51,677 nucleotides of DNA from an uncultured Bartonella sp. (GTDB taxonomy: Bacteria > Pseudomonadota > Alphaproteobacteria > Rhizobiales > Rhizobiaceae), in contig CALYQL010000017.1 in assembly GCA_945285915.1 (NCBI GenBank), forward strand, positions 1-51,677, written 5' to 3'. The notes under the pieces were generated by a model that saw only the letters and a program-made list of their open reading frames with translations, was not told the origin of the DNA and did no database searches. A program made the translations under genes and the position numbers. Position 1 is the stretch's first letter. Each line of letters starts with the position of its first letter. Positions 19,102 through 27,806 of the stretch are shown in pieces.

Positions 19102-20748
19102 TTAGTGACTTGAAGCGAATTTTTTATCAGAAAATTGTTTGACTGGCTGAAACCGGACTTTACAACCAATAGGAATTTGCGCTGCCAAATCAATGTGATA
19201 ATGGGCAAGATTGGCAATAACAGGATAACCACCTGTTACCGGTCTGTCTCGCAAAAATAAAACCGGCTGACCACTCATTGGAATTTGAATTGCACCGGTT
19301 GCCGTTCCTTCACTGGGCAATTCGTCCTTAATTGCGCGCTGTAACGGCTTATCCCCCAATAATCGCATACCAACGCGGCTTGATTCAGCCGTAACTTGCC
19401 ACAATTGACTGAGGAATAATTCGACAGACTCTGTCGTAAACCAATCTGTTCTCGGGCCCATAACGACATCCAGCACCACCGTTTCACCCGGTTTAGGCAT
19501 TGGAAAAGCTTGCGTCACTGTAAGAGAAACAGGCGTATACAATGCTTCATTTTTATCTTTTGCACCATAGAGCAATGCCCCATTTGAAAGTGGTTCTGGC
19601 CCTATATTCGATAAAGTATCACGAGAAGCACTCAGCAATATCTTTTGCACAGCAAAACCGCCTCTTAAAGCCATATAGCTCCGAAAGCCAGAACTCGCCG
19701 CTCCAACAGTAATCGTATCACCTTTATCAATTGCTATTGGACAGTTCTTTGCAACACACAGCTTCTCACCGTCTTTTGTGGTAATTGTAATCGGCTGGTC
19801 TGCTCCACAAAAAGCAATAACCGATGGCTCCAAGACCGATATGACCGTGTTTCCATAGGTAATTTCCAGCACTGGCATATCCAATTTATTGCCAACAAGA
19901 TAATTGGCATTGCACATAGATCCCTGATCCAACGCGCCAGAAGGAGACAAGCCTTGCGAGGTTTGCCCCACACGCCCTTTATCCTGAAATGTTATTGGCA
20001 TGAGTGTTGAAATAATTTCCAATGATGGTTGGCGTAACACCCCTCCCCTGTCATCAACCAAAACATTTTTATCAATCTGTTTTTGGTTGGATGCCTCATT
20101 GCGCGACGGCAATTTAACCTGTTTAAGTGCACCTTTACTGGTCACATCAACAAACCGAACCTTATCACCGGGTTTGAGGAGAGATGGTGGGTCACGATCA
20201 AGATCAAACATGGCAATATCTGTTTGGCCAATTAATTGCCAACCACCCGGACTTGCCTGCGGATAAACACCGCTAAATTTACCAGCCAAAGCAACGGAAC
20301 CCGCAGGGATCACCTTTCTTGGACTTGACCGACGCGGCACATCAAATATGGGATCACCACCCGTTAAATAAGCAAACCCTGGTGCAAATCCAGTGAAAGC
20401 AACACTATAATGACTTTGCGTATGGCGGCGGATAATTTCCTCACGGTCAAGATTAAGAAGATTGGCAACATCATCCAGATCTTCACCATTGTAAACAACG
20501 GGTATTTCAATCAATGTTTCATTGATTTTGCTTCTCTTATCCGGCTTGATGCTGGATATGATATTTTGCAAATCGGTTTCATTGGCTGAAAATTGGTCAA
20601 AGGTAATCAGAAGCGTGCGTGCCGCAGGAATAATTTCTGTAATCCCTTGGGGCATATTGTTCTGAAGTGCATCAAAAAGTGCCAAAGTCTGCTCAAGATC
20701 AGCCAATTCAATAAGAAAGCTGCAATTGTTTACACTGAGAAAACGCAT
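19102..20748 (-). CDS. Fused 5-oxoprolinase subunits PxpB-PxpC (KipI-KipA)
   Basis: This protein of about 548 residues joins two normally separate subunits. Residues about 1-215 are the PxpB/KipI domain, with the FAPGFAYLTGG motif and the SPRKVIPAGSVALAGKFSGVYP block. A linker leads into the PxpC/KipA domain (about 245-548), with GRVGQTSQGLSPSGALDQGS and, near the end, SEGTATGAIQIPMSGQPV. Together with PxpA this forms the ATP-dependent bacterial 5-oxoprolinase. I start at ATG 20748, preceded by AGAGG seven bases upstream. A TTG at 20772 would overlap pxpA. It lies 13 bp after pxpA and 17 bp before the biotin carboxylase. The fusion resembles the carboxyltransferase module of urea carboxylase. 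Confidence 0.88.
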   Translation of the reverse strand: MRFLSVNNCSFLIELADLEQTLALFDALQNNMPQGITEIIPAARTLLITFDQFSANETDLQNIISSIKPDKRSKINETLIEIPVVYNGEDLDDVANLLNLDREEIIRRHTQSHYSVAFTGFAPGFAYLTGGDPIFDVPRRSSPRKVIPAGSVALAGKFSGVYPQASPGGWQLIGQTDIAMFDLDRDPPSLLKPGDKVRFVDVTSKGALKQVKLPSRNEASNQKQIDKNVLVDDRGGVLRQPSLEIISTLMPITFQDKGRVGQTSQGLSPSGALDQGSMCNANYLVGNKLDMPVLEITYGNTVISVLEPSVIAFCGADQPITITTKDGEKLCVAKNCPIAIDKGDTITVGAASSGFRSYMALRGGFAVQKILLSASRDTLSNIGPEPLSNGALLYGAKDKNEALYTPVSLTVTQAFPMPKPGETVVLDVVMGPRTDWFTTESVELFLSQLWQVTAESSRVGMRLLGDKPLQRAIKDELPSEGTATGAIQIPMSGQPVLFLRDRPVTGGYPVIANLAHYHIDLAAQIPIGCKVRFQPVKQFSDKKFASSH

Positions 20749-20761
20749 ATTATAGCCTCTT

Positions 20762-21523
20762 TCAAGCAACAAAGGGCTTTAAGCTGACACCAGCCATATT
20801 CAAATGTTGCTTTACCGCCTTGGCCATTGATACAGCATCTGGGCTGTCGCCATGAAGGCAAATGGATTGCGCATCAATTGCCACTTCACTGCCGTCAATT
20901 GATGTCAAATGTCCGGTTTTTACCAATTGAACCATGCGTTCGGCAACCAATTCTGGATCATGGAGAACTGCACCCTTTTCGCGTCTTGAAACCAGCGTTC
21001 CATCTTTATTGTAAGCTCTGTCGGCAAATGCTTCAGCAACGACCTTTATGCCCGCTTGCTGCGCAAAGGAAACAAGCGGTGAATTTGCCAAGGCCATAAG
21101 CACCAGTGATGCGTCCACTGCCTTGATAGCATCAATCACGGCTTGTGCCTGCCGCATATCATGCGCAATGGTGTTATAAAGTGCGCCATGAGGTTTTACA
21201 TAAGAAACTTTCGTGCCGGCAGCCTTAGCAAGTCCTTGCAACGCGCCAATTTGATAGATGACATCGCCAATCAATTCTTCCGACGTAGGATCCATATTAC
21301 GCCGCCCAAAGCCTACAAGATCACGATAGCCGATATGAGCGCCAATTGTCACATTATTGGCTTTTGCTGATTGAAGCGTATGCAAAATGCCGCATGGATC
21401 GCCAGCATGAAAACCACACGCAACATTGGCACTTGTGACAATAGATAGCATCTGGGCATCTTCACCCATTTTCCATGGACCAAAACTTTCACCAAGATCG
21501 CTATTCAGATCAATTGACGCCAT
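20762..21523 (-). CDS. pxpA: 5-oxoprolinase subunit PxpA (LamB/YcsF family)
   Basis: This 253-residue cytoplasmic protein starts [14 protein letters not shown], the signature of the LamB/YcsF family. It contains [13 protein letters not shown] (about residues 35-47), GAHIGYRD (about 66-73), [10 protein letters not shown] (about 112-121) and the C-terminal [10 protein letters not shown] block. With PxpB and PxpC it opens 5-oxoproline to glutamate using ATP. The ATG at 21523 has AGGGGAA upstream and gives the normal family length. An ATG at 21565 would add 14 residues. It is the first gene of the pxp operon and is divergent from a GntR regulator. The shared promoter has four AACATTGT-type half-sites. 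Confidence 0.91.
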   Translation of the reverse strand: MASIDLNSDLGESFGPWKMGEDAQMLSIVTSANVACGFHAGDPCGILHTLQSAKANNVTIGAHIGYRDLVGFGRRNMDPTSEELIGDVIYQIGALQGLAKAAGTKVSYVKPHGALYNTIAHDMRQAQAVIDAIKAVDASLVLMALANSPLVSFAQQAGIKVVAEAFADRAYNKDGTLVSRREKGAVLHDPELVAERMVQLVKTGHLTSIDGSEVAIDAQSICLHGDSPDAVSMAKAVKQHLNMAGVSLKPFVA

Positions 21524-21611
21524 TTTTATTCCCCTAGTTTTTTGCGTTATCATAACGCTATACATTTGTAATTAATTGTTGAACAAACTAACTTTGATTG
21601 TAGGTCATTGC

Positions 21612-21663
21612 AACATTGTTTACTGCACCCACATTGTTTTTATAACAACAATGTTACAATGTA
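21612..21663. promoter_or_regulatory. Cluster of ACATTGT half-sites, candidate GntR operator
   Basis: AACATTGTT (21612), then ACATTGTT (21631) facing AACAATGT (21647) across eight bases as a perfect inverted repeat, then ACAATGT (21656). Four copies in about 50 bp lie between pxpA and the divergent GntR gene. This fits autoregulation and control of the pxp operon by that GntR protein. Confidence 0.6.
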
Positions 21664-21706
21664 ATATAATCCGTTACCAATGGACGATCTTTTTAAAAAA
21701 GCTAAA

Positions 21707-21751
21707 ACTCCAATAGGACAAACTCCAATAGGTCCCACTTTAATAGGATTG
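21707..21751. repeat. Three tandem 15-bp repeats in the GntR leader
   Basis: Units at 21707, 21722 and 21737 share ACTCCAATAGG with variable last bases. They end eight bases before the GntR start codon. Units 1 and 3 contain AATAGGA, so the last unit supplies the only Shine-Dalgarno-like sequence for that gene. In one plus-strand frame they read as TPIGx pentapeptides. Confidence 0.75.
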
Positions 21752-21758
21752 AGCAATA

Positions 21759-22427
21759 ATGGATACACTGATTGCAAATATCACAGAAAATTTGTCTCTA
21801 TCCGATCAAGTTGCAATGACGATCCGCAAGGAAATTATCAGGGGACATTATCACCCGGGACAACATCTTCTGGAAGCTTCTTTGTGTGAAAAATACAATA
21901 TTTCGCGCAATACTTTGCGAGAAGCTTTCCGCAGCCTAACAAAAGATGGTTTATTGCACTATCGCGCCAATTGTGGTGTCTTTGTTACTGTTCCCAATCT
22001 TGCTGCTATTATCGATGTTTATAATGTTCGGCGCATTGTTGAAGTTGGTGCTGTGCGCAATGCGCATTTGCCACACCCGTCCATGGCTGCAATTGAAAAT
22101 GCCGTACAAGATGCAGAAACCTTTTGCGCAACCGAACAGTGGCAGGATGTCGGCACCGCTGATATCAAATTCCATAAGGAATTGGTCAATCTGGCTGACA
22201 GCCCAAGACTGGCAAAACAGTTTTCCCAATTGATTGTCGAGTTAAGATTGATCTTTGGTTTGATTAAAGATGTGCGTTATTTACACGAACCCTTTGTTGC
22301 CAATAATCGCAAAATTGTTGATTACCTTAAAAAAGGTAACTCTCACGAGGCGGCAGAGCTTCTTGACCATTACTTGATGGATTCCGAGCGTGTTATTTTA
22401 AATGCCTATGCACGTGATGTTTGCTAG
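21759..22427 (+). CDS. GntR-family transcriptional regulator (FCD/FadR type)
   Basis: This is a 222-residue regulator. The N-terminal winged helix (about residues 10-75) shows the GntR pattern IRKEIIRGHYHPGQHLLEASL followed by NISRNTLREAFRSLTKDGLL. The C-terminal all-helical FCD domain binds small organic acids in relatives and has the typical metal-ligand-like positions in DIKFHKELVNLA. The gene is divergent from pxpA, and the half-site cluster between them makes it the likely regulator of 5-oxoproline use. Its ribosome site is weak and appears to lie within the third 15-bp repeat. The inducer is unknown. Confidence 0.89.
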   Translation: MDTLIANITENLSLSDQVAMTIRKEIIRGHYHPGQHLLEASLCEKYNISRNTLREAFRSLTKDGLLHYRANCGVFVTVPNLAAIIDVYNVRRIVEVGAVRNAHLPHPSMAAIENAVQDAETFCATEQWQDVGTADIKFHKELVNLADSPRLAKQFSQLIVELRLIFGLIKDVRYLHEPFVANNRKIVDYLKKGNSHEAAELLDHYLMDSERVILNAYARDVC

Positions 22428-22490
22428 GGTATTTCTTGCTCACTCTTTTTACACAAAATGCGTTTAACAAAATACATAGTATGAAAGCTA

Positions 22491-23390
22491 ATGATGCTTA
22501 AAGAAAACATTGCCGATCTCATGTCATTCATGGTTGTTGCACGCGAGCAAAGTTTCACGAAAGCCGCTGGAAAACTCAATATTTCACAATCTGCATTAAG
22601 CCACTCTATGCGCAAGCTTGAAGAACGTCTTGGCATTCAATTATTAAGACGCACAACACGCTCTGTTTCTGCGACAGAAATTGGCGAGCGTCTCATTACA
22701 CTTTTCGCCCCTCATCTTGACGTTATGGAAAGTGATCTTGATGCCTTATGTCAGACACGTTTCCGCCCATCTGGCACAATTCGCATAACAGCTGCCGAAT
22801 ACTCAGCACGATTTATTCTTTGGCCAAAACTGCTCCCTTTATTGAAAAAATATCCCGACATTCACTTGGAAATCAGTATTGATAACAGTTTGACAGATAT
22901 TGTTGCAGACAAATTTGATGCCGGTGTCCGGCTTGGCGAATGTGTTGAAAAAGATATGATAGCCGTCAAAGTCAGCCCTGACATGCGCATGGCAGCCGTT
23001 GGCTCGCCCAAATATTTTGCCGATAAACCAATTCCCCAATCACCACACGATCTTTCAAAACACAGTTGCATCAACCTACGCCTACCAACACTTGGCGGTT
23101 TTTATGCATGGGAGTTTGAAGAAAACGGCCGCGAAATTGCAGTGCGCGTTGGTGGTCAATTAAGCTTTAATACGCCAGATCAGCTACTGGATGCGGCAGA
23201 AGCAGGATTTGGCATAGCATTTACCACGGAAAGCGAAGCACATGACCGCATAAAATCTGGACGTTTGATCCATGTTCTAAAGGAATTTTGTCCACCATTT
23301 CCTGGCTACTATCTTTATTATCCCAGCAGACGCCAACATACACCCGCCTTTGAATTAATCATTGATGCCCTGCGTTATAAAGAACCTTGA
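22491..23390 (+). CDS. LysR-family transcriptional regulator
   Basis: This is a 299-residue LysR regulator. The helix-turn-helix is at about residues 18-60 (FTKAAGKLNISQSALSHSMRKLEERLGIQLLRRTTRSV). The effector domain has DIHLEISIDNSLTDIVADKFDAGVRLGE, as in the CrgA/DmlR branch that often controls short-chain dehydrogenases or quinone reductases. It lies 63 bp after the GntR gene on the same strand and upstream of the short-chain dehydrogenase. The start could be either of two adjacent ATG codons (22491 or 22494). Co-transcription with the dehydrogenase is not clear because 272 bp separate them. Confidence 0.9.
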   Translation: MMLKENIADLMSFMVVAREQSFTKAAGKLNISQSALSHSMRKLEERLGIQLLRRTTRSVSATEIGERLITLFAPHLDVMESDLDALCQTRFRPSGTIRITAAEYSARFILWPKLLPLLKKYPDIHLEISIDNSLTDIVADKFDAGVRLGECVEKDMIAVKVSPDMRMAAVGSPKYFADKPIPQSPHDLSKHSCINLRLPTLGGFYAWEFEENGREIAVRVGGQLSFNTPDQLLDAAEAGFGIAFTTESEAHDRIKSGRLIHVLKEFCPPFPGYYLYYPSRRQHTPAFELIIDALRYKEP

Positions 23391-23662
23391 CAATAGGCTA
23401 CGATTATATGGAACACCGCTAGCCAAGGGTTTGTTAGGCTGCACGAAAGCACGAGACCGCTCATAACGTTGACAGACAGGCAACGTATATTTCCATAACA
23501 CACAACTGATGTCTGGCCATCAACGTCATGTACTTATGAAAAAAATTCATAAAGTTCATAGAATGAATGCCATTAACGAAGTTATCGGCGTTGTGTAGAA
23601 TAACGCCAAAGATAAAATACAATTATCTTGTTTCAGCCATCTCGTTTCAGGCAGTTTTTAAA

Positions 23663-24499
23663 ATGACAAAACGCAATTGGATTATCACCGGTGTCAGCAG
23701 CGGTTTTGGTTATGAAATGACGCGCTTGCTTCTCGCACGTGGTCAACACGTAATAGGAACTGTTCGCAAGATAGAAAAGGTCAAACACCTCATTGAACAA
23801 TATCCAGATCTTTTTCATGTTGAAATTCTGGATATGACCGATATTGCTTCTGTTCATCAATTTATAAGACAAATCTTTGAAAAATATAAAACAATAGATG
23901 TCGTCATAAACAATGCTGGGTATGGGCTTTTTGGCGCGGCTGAAGAATTATCTGATGCCGAAGTCGATCATATCATTGCCACTAATCTGACAGGTTCTAT
24001 TGCTGTGATACGTTCAGCACTGCCATTTATGCGAAAACAGGGTTATGGCCGCATCATTCAAATGTCATCTTACGGTGGGCAGGTAGCATTTGCCGGAAAT
24101 TCTTTATACCACGCAACCAAATGGGGTATTGAAGGATTTTGTGAATCGGTAGCACAAGAAGTTGCCCCCTTTGGTATTGGTGTAACAATTGTCGAACCCG
24201 GCGGTGCGAGAACCGAATTTCGTTATAAAAGTGCCGTTGTTGCCAAACCTATTAATGCCTATGATGGCACACCAGCGCATGCTTTTCAAAAAATGCTTGA
24301 TCCTGCCAATGGTTTAGCCCCTGGTGATCCGGTGCGTATGGCAACACGCATTATTGAAAGTGTTGATATAAATCCAGCACCATTGCGGATAATTCTTGGT
24401 TCCCAAGCCCACAGAGCCACTATTAACGTTCTTGAAAAACGCCTTGCAGACTTTGAAAAACAAAAAAATGATGCGGCATCAACCGACTTTCCTGCTTAG
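23663..24499 (+). CDS. Short-chain dehydrogenase/reductase (SDR)
   Basis: This 278-residue classical SDR has the nucleotide motif TGVSSGFG (about residues 9-16), the NNAGYG motif (about 84-89), the active serine in QMSSYGG and the catalytic YHATK (Tyr about 151). The long C-terminal part with GGARTEFRY is typical of the branch close to retinol-dehydrogenase-like and AKR-like oxidoreductases. I start at ATG 23663, since the longer frame from 23567 adds 32 residues before the Rossmann fold with no family support. The ribosome site is weak. The 23391-23662 spacer holds no gene. The preceding LysR regulator may control it. The substrate cannot be told. Confidence 0.88.
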   Translation: MTKRNWIITGVSSGFGYEMTRLLLARGQHVIGTVRKIEKVKHLIEQYPDLFHVEILDMTDIASVHQFIRQIFEKYKTIDVVINNAGYGLFGAAEELSDAEVDHIIATNLTGSIAVIRSALPFMRKQGYGRIIQMSSYGGQVAFAGNSLYHATKWGIEGFCESVAQEVAPFGIGVTIVEPGGARTEFRYKSAVVAKPINAYDGTPAHAFQKMLDPANGLAPGDPVRMATRIIESVDINPAPLRIILGSQAHRATINVLEKRLADFEKQKNDAASTDFPA

Positions 24500-24898
24500 A
24501 TAGTCTACGAAAATTGGTAAAAATAGACATGACTGAACTATCAGTATAGGTGCTGTAATAAAGCATCTATACCCATAACTTAAAGTGCCTGTTCTCTAAT
24601 TTAAAGCGCATATATTCATAAGTTATTGAAACTTACCAATAATAACAACCTATATCCCATTGGTTATTATTACCCGACGGGAAAGGTTTCAAAAATATCA
24701 TCAAAAATATTAAAAGTATAATTCTATGTTATTTTAATAATAATATTGAATTTTTTGTTTTTAATAATTCATATTAGAATGATTTAAAAATATAAAAAAT
24801 ATGTAGATATATTCATGCTTACTTGCAAAACCAATAAAATTCATAAATAGTCGTTCCAGACGGGGCATGGTTTCGCCTGCAAGGGGACGAGCGTTACA
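24500..24898. promoter_or_regulatory. A+T-rich leader/promoter region of the copper operon
   Basis: About 400 bp without a gene. It contains a perfect inverted repeat AATAATAAC (24638-24646) and GTTATTATT (24663-24671), then a very A+T-rich stretch (24700-24850). The promoter of the DUF2946 leader gene should be here. I see no recognisable riboswitch. Confidence 0.45.
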
Positions 24899-25339
24899 AT
24901 GATGCAAATACACAAAAAAGGTTCAATCTTCATAAGATTGTTGTGTATCTTTGCGCTGCTATCGCTTAATTTTGCGCATAATTCGGCTCTAGCATCGAGC
25001 CATAATCACCCAAAACTGCACGAACTGCTCAATGCTGAATATCTGTCAACAGAACAGCAGAAAGTTATTTTTGCTTCTGAATTATGCAGCTCAGCATCGG
25101 ATCATACGGTCAAATATAGCAATTCTGAGCAAGATAAGCAGGATTGCCATACAGGTACACCATGTCATGCCTGCCGCATTGGCGGATCAATGTTGCCACC
25201 GCCAAGCGAAAATCAAATTGGCGCGACAACACTTTTAACCTTCTACACTCTAAAGCCATTAAAGTCGCAATCCTTTGCACAATATATTGTTGCTAAAAAT
25301 GCATCGCCACGGGCACCGCCCACCATTGGCGCAGCCTGA
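24899..25339 (+). CDS. cruR: DUF2946 copper-responsive leader protein, CruR-like
   Basis: This 146-residue secreted or membrane-targeted small protein has an N-terminal signal-like hydrophobic segment (about residues 10-32). It has a CXXC motif (Cys89, Cys92) with a further Cys83 and several histidines, and a near-terminal RAPP sequence (residues 138-141, followed by only five residues). These are the hallmarks of DUF2946 upstream reading frames. In Bordetella the DUF2946 protein CruR senses copper with its nascent CXXC. Copper relieves translation arrest at RAPP, and this triggers Rho-dependent termination before the downstream TonB receptor gene. Here too the next gene is a copper-type TonB receptor, 263 bp away across a hairpin-rich spacer. 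Function is inferred from these combined features. Confidence 0.82.
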   Translation: MMQIHKKGSIFIRLLCIFALLSLNFAHNSALASSHNHPKLHELLNAEYLSTEQQKVIFASELCSSASDHTVKYSNSEQDKQDCHTGTPCHACRIGGSMLPPPSENQIGATTLLTFYTLKPLKSQSFAQYIVAKNASPRAPPTIGAA

Positions 25340-25350
25340 TAAAACGAGCA

Positions 25351-25441
25351 ACCATCATATGATGGTGAGAACCAAGTAACTTTTCTACTAGGTCATTTTC
25401 TTGTCCACCATGTCATTTTCATGGCTCTGTTCTCACCTCCT
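25351..25441 (+). promoter_or_regulatory. Competing hairpins in the cruR-oprC spacer, candidate attenuator
   Basis: A 16-bp perfect palindrome (25351-25366) shares its last three bases with GGTGAGAAC (25364-25372). That arm pairs perfectly with GTTCTCACC (25429-25437). A small CCATG/CATGG hairpin (25408-25424) lies inside the loop. The distal arm runs into TCACCTCCT (25433-25441), identical to the 16S rRNA anti-Shine-Dalgarno tail. The shared bases make the first two structures partly exclusive, as expected for an attenuator. Confidence 0.6.
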
Positions 25442-25602
25442 CATAAAACAAACATCTGTTGAATGAGGCTACAATCATAGCACTCGGGTATCAGGCTAAT
25501 TAGTTCCACTGGTTCAGACAAAGGCATTTGCCCAACAGGTAAAATTCAATCTCAAGCCTTTGTCGTGCCTAATACCACTCCAATTATGGATGTGACTTAA
25601 AA

Positions 25603-27789
25603 ATGAAGAATAGTTCCATAACGAAGAAATATTTCGCCAACGTATCTTTTGTTTTTCTGAATGCTGCATTGATCGCAAGTGCCAGTTCGGCGCTCGCAAT
25701 ATTTCCTTTTGCTGCCTATGCACAAAACACGCCTTCGCAAACAACAACACCACAAAAAGCAGAAGGAACAGTTTTAAATACCGTTATTGTTACTTCTGCC
25801 GAAATGTCATCTCCCCTAACGGTGGTAACCAATCCCAAGGCACCACGCCAACCAATCCCAGCATCAGATGGGGCAGATTATTTAAAAACCATTCCAGGTT
25901 TTTCTACCATTAGAAATGGTGGAACCAACGGTGATCCTGTATTTCGTGGTATGTTTGGTTCACGTCTTAACATCGTTAATGATGGAAGTGTGATTATGGG
26001 GGCATGTCCTGGCCGCATGGATAATCCAACATCATACATTTCGCCTGAAAGTTATGACAGGTTAACTGTTGTCAAAGGACCAGAAACAGTCCGCTGGGGA
26101 CCAACAGGGTCAGCCGCAACCATTTTATTTGAACGCGATCCCCAACATTTTGATAAACCGACCGTCAAGGGCGATAGCAGTATTGTTATTGGTAGCAATA
26201 GCCGGTTTGAATCGCGCATTGATGGCACTGTGGGTAGCAAACCTGGTTATGTCCGCATCATAGGCAACAAGGCTCTATCACATGATTATCATGATGGTGA
26301 TGGCAATGTTGTCCCTTCCAAATGGGATAAATGGAATGGTGATATGTTTATTGGCTTTACGCCGGATGCCAACACCTTATTTGAAATTAGTGGCGGTGGC
26401 GGTGATGGGGAAGCACGTTATGCTGGTCGCGGCATGGACGGCACACAGTTTAAACGCGAAACACTGGGTACAAAATTTATCAAAACCGACATCAATGACA
26501 AATTGAGCAAAATTGAAGCACAGTTTTACTACAATTATGCTGACCATATCATGGATAATTTCCGCTTGAGAAATTTAAAGCCCAATCCAATGTTGCCATC
26601 ACCAGGAATGACGATGATGCATTCCATGCAACAGACGTCGATGATGGGAAATATGATGACCAATACCATGCCCAACAATACGATGGGGGGTATGGATATG
26701 GGTTCTCAACCAATGGAAAGCCGCTTAGATCGCCGAACAATGGGAGGGCGCGTTGCTACCCATTGGGATTTTAATGATGTGGCTCTGATAACCGGTGTCG
26801 ATATGCAAACCAACACACACCGAAAAAGAAAAAGCCGTAATATGCTAAGCGTCCACGGTTGGGACAAAGATGCTGTTTTTTATAACTATGGCATTTTTAG
26901 CGAAGCCACATGGTCCTTTACCGAAAACCAACGCCTTATCGGGGGTGCAAGACTGGATTGGGCATCTGCGGAAGACGACCGGAAAAACAGTCTCACAGCG
27001 AATGAAAAGCGTGACAAAACCCTGCCAAGTGCATTTTTGCGGTATGAACGCGATCTTACAGCAATACCGCTAACAACATATATCGGTCTTGGTCATGCGG
27101 AACGTTTTCCTGATTACTGGGAGCTTTTTTCGCCTAAAAAATCTGATGAACGCTATAGCAATGCATTTGATGGTATAAAACCAGAAAAAACCACGCAGCT
27201 TGATTTCGGATTGCAATATAATAGCGCAGAAACAAACCTCTGGGCTTCTGGTTATGTTGGTCGGATACAAGATTATATTTTGTTCGATTATTCATCAGGG
27301 CAATCCAAGGCAAGCAATGTCGATGCCACCATTATGGGGGGCGAGATTGGCGGCTCGCATTATTTTTTCCAAGTCTGGAAGTTTGATACAAGCCTTGCTT
27401 ATGCATGGGGTAAAAACACAACCGATCATGAGGCTTTGCCACAAATCCCGCCCTTGGAGGCAAGGCTTGGCCTAACATATGAGCATGAAAATTGGAGCGT
27501 AGGTGGGCTTTGGCGTTTAGTTGCAAACCAGCCACGCATTGCAGAAAACAAAGGTAATGTCGTGGGCAAGGATTTCAATAAAGGTTCCAGCTTCGGTATT
27601 TTCTCGCTCAATGGTACTTATAAAATATCAAAATCCGTCCAATTGACTGGTGGCATCGATAATCTGTTCAATAAAGATTATTATGAGCATTTAAACCGTG
27701 ATGGTGATGCCGGTTTTGGCTTTCCTGCACATTATCAGGTAAGAGAACCAGGCAGAACCTTTTGGGCAAAAGCGGACTTTAAGTTTTAA
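25603..27789 (+). CDS. oprC: TonB-dependent copper receptor, OprC/NosA type
   Basis: This is a 728-residue outer-membrane receptor with a signal peptide (about residues 1-40), a plug domain (about 60-180) and a C-terminal beta-barrel ending in aromatic AKADFKF. The plug carries GACPGRMDNPTSYI, the hallmark of TonB copper receptors. Cys135, Met139, Met278 (GRGMDG) and Met317 (ADHIMDN) lie at a constant offset of eight from the OprC copper ligands I recall (143, 147, 286, 325). All four ligands therefore appear conserved. Residues 330-371 are a methionine-rich loop with 14 Met. The gene follows a CruR-like leader, and its own ribosome site is weak. Copper or a copper complex is the expected substrate. 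Confidence 0.88.
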   Translation: MKNSSITKKYFANVSFVFLNAALIASASSALAIFPFAAYAQNTPSQTTTPQKAEGTVLNTVIVTSAEMSSPLTVVTNPKAPRQPIPASDGADYLKTIPGFSTIRNGGTNGDPVFRGMFGSRLNIVNDGSVIMGACPGRMDNPTSYISPESYDRLTVVKGPETVRWGPTGSAATILFERDPQHFDKPTVKGDSSIVIGSNSRFESRIDGTVGSKPGYVRIIGNKALSHDYHDGDGNVVPSKWDKWNGDMFIGFTPDANTLFEISGGGGDGEARYAGRGMDGTQFKRETLGTKFIKTDINDKLSKIEAQFYYNYADHIMDNFRLRNLKPNPMLPSPGMTMMHSMQQTSMMGNMMTNTMPNNTMGGMDMGSQPMESRLDRRTMGGRVATHWDFNDVALITGVDMQTNTHRKRKSRNMLSVHGWDKDAVFYNYGIFSEATWSFTENQRLIGGARLDWASAEDDRKNSLTANEKRDKTLPSAFLRYERDLTAIPLTTYIGLGHAERFPDYWELFSPKKSDERYSNAFDGIKPEKTTQLDFGLQYNSAETNLWASGYVGRIQDYILFDYSSGQSKASNVDATIMGGEIGGSHYFFQVWKFDTSLAYAWGKNTTDHEALPQIPPLEARLGLTYEHENWSVGGLWRLVANQPRIAENKGNVVGKDFNKGSSFGIFSLNGTYKISKSVQLTGGIDNLFNKDYYEHLNRDGDAGFGFPAHYQVREPGRTFWAKADFKF

Positions 27790-27806
27790 TACAGCACGTT
27801 TGTTAC

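Noticed and set aside
24840-24898. Possible riboswitch just before the DUF2946 gene (GC-richer stretch)
   Set aside because: No cobalamin or other riboswitch core could be built. Copper control is better explained by the leader protein.
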